Positions 63,249 through 64,000 of a DNA stretch of 64,000 nucleotides are shown here, piece after piece (position 1 is the first letter of the stretch; each line of letters begins with the position of its first letter). The notes under the pieces were generated by a model. The model did no database searches. It saw only the letters and a list, made by a program, of their open reading frames with translations, and was not told the origin of the DNA. The position numbers and the translations under genes were made by a program. The DNA is from Hippophae tibetana (lineage: Eukaryota; Streptophyta; Magnoliopsida; Rosales; Elaeagnaceae): assembly GCA_037013495.1 (NCBI GenBank), contig CM072805.1:11380601-11444600 (forward strand). Reading direction: 5' to 3'.

Positions 63249-64000
63249 TATGGTTGAGAAAAGTACATAATCATGAATTTAACATTACACAATTGGGATT
63301 TAGAAGATTCGACCTTAACATACTAATATGACAAAATGGAATACACCGTATTGTTAGTATTAGTTCATTTGAATGATCCATATTTGACTCAAATTCAAAT
63401 AAATATAGTATATGTAAATATACACCTCAATTTCTATTCTTATCAAATAAATAGTCTATCTATGGTTGACAAAAATCGATAGCCATAATTTTAACATTAA
63501 ACAATTGAGATAAAGTAAATCTAACATTAAAATATTGAATTAAATATTACAAATGCAAATATGGCACTTATAAGTTTCAACCATTTATTGATATGAAGTC
63601 CATTTATGGTTGAGAAAAGTCCATAATCATGAATTTAACATTATACAATTGTGATTTAGAAGATTCGACCTTAACATACTAATATGACAAAATGGAATAC
63701 ACCGTATTATTAGTATTAGTTCATTTGAATGATCCATATTTGACTCAAATTCAAATAAATATAGTATATGTAAATATACACCTCAATTTCTATTCTTATC
63801 AAATAAATAGGATATCTATCTTTGAAAAAACTCGATAGCCATAATTTTAACATTAAACAATTGAGATTAAGTAAATCAAACGTTAAAAAATTGAATTAAA
63901 TAACACAAATGCAAATATGCGCCTTATTAGTTTCAACCATTGATTGATATGAAGTCAATTTGTAGTTGAGAAAAGTATATAATCATGAATTTAACATTAC

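Larger units (their letters stand above)
1..64000 (+). repeat. Satellite DNA array, 356 bp monomer, 180 complete units
   Basis: The motif atttatggttgag (or a one- or two-base variant) recurs from base 1 to base 63958, normally every 356 bp. Counting these starts gives 180 complete units and a partial one (63958-64000). All units point the same way. Departures from 356 bp are small: 358 bp units carry an AA insertion near the middle, 357 bp units carry agtaaattttg in place of agttcatttg, 359 bp units carry both, and 355 bp units have a delta tail or a single-base loss. One unit (52010-52181) is 172 bp. No unique sequence, mobile element or gene interrupts the array and both ends run out of the window. 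By analogy with other long AT-rich arrays this is probably centromeric or pericentromeric heterochromatin; that role is inference. Confidence 0.98.
62178..64000 (+). repeat. Right-edge gamma-rich units and partial last unit
   Basis: Units start at 62178, 62534, 62890, 63246, 63602 and 63958 (partial, 43 bp). The first has caatatcta and ctatttatgg. Units 62534 and 62890 end aaaatatcg, a gamma tail changing to an alpha-like end. Unit 63246 starts gtacataatc, as at 50586 and 52010. Unit 63602 has aataggatatc and a beta tail with aatcaaacg, as at 47022. The partial unit starts atttgtagttgag with a V head. The array clearly continues past the window. Confidence 0.88.

Noticed and set aside
1-64000. 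CRISPR array
   Set aside because: There are no short direct repeats separated by unique spacers. The repeat is a contiguous 356 bp monomer and the 'spacers' are themselves conserved.
1-64000. LTR element, LINE, SINE or DNA transposon within or forming the array
   Set aside because: No terminal repeats of element size, no target-site duplications, no poly-A tail with a body and no coding remnant were found. Every stretch is accounted for by the monomer.

Overview
The whole 64 kb window is one uninterrupted, head-to-tail satellite DNA array. I see no protein-coding gene, RNA gene, transposon, CRISPR array or unique sequence. It holds 180 complete repeat units plus a 43-base partial unit at the right edge, all in the same orientation. 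The usual unit is 356 bp, with recurrent 355, 357, 358 and 359 bp forms and one truncated 172 bp unit. A representative unit (62890-63245) is about 75% A+T by my count. Neither array edge is in view.

The organism is a eukaryote with long satellite blocks, most likely centromeric or pericentromeric heterochromatin. AT-rich satellites of roughly 355-360 bp are known in tenebrionid beetles (Pimelia PIM357, Tribolium castaneum TCAST) and monomers near twice a nucleosomal repeat are common in plants. I could not compare sequences, so I do not assign a taxon. Transition variants at CpG sites hint at cytosine methylation.

Naming used below. Units are counted from the motif atttatggttgag. Each has a head (about 212 bp) and a tail (about 144 bp). 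Head classes: T (cacatatggg), N (cacaattggg), V (gtatataatc, usually then cacaattggg), F (gaattttacatt, cacaataggg), P (cattatacaattggg), C (cacaatcggg, usually aatattcg), R (cacaataggg with atgaaaaaatgg). Tail classes: alpha (ttcgataggcat, taaacctaagg), beta (actcgatagccat, gattaagtaaat, atgcgcc), gamma (ggttgacaaaaatcg, gataaagtaaat, usually atggcac), delta (ggttacaaaaat, aacatttaac).

Layout: 1-4984, irregular T/N/V units; 4985-14256, five copies of a 5-unit higher-order repeat (1783 bp period, order T-T-R-F-C); 14257-16390, two copies of a 1067 bp delta/P-beta/V-alpha cassette; 15679-27074, a 5 kb segment and its re-expanded second copy; 26008-32412, pentamer, cassette and trimer duplications; 33481-34908, an R-F dimer duplication; 35268-40253, a mosaic of hybrid units; 40254-47377, two copies of a 10-unit repeat (3562 bp) followed by a related shorter copy to 49874; 49875-52181, a 4-unit repeat ending in the truncated unit; 52182-59323, a 4-unit repeat (1430 bp) built on hybrid tails; 59324-64000, gamma-rich units with a 714 bp dimer repeat.

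The main biological content is evolutionary. The 356 bp monomer itself contains an old internal duplication, head and tail being alignable. Younger layers of unequal exchange have produced local higher-order repeats of 2, 3, 4, 5 and 10 units, each confined to its own zone. All comparisons were made by eye; unit starts were located by reading the recurring motif.
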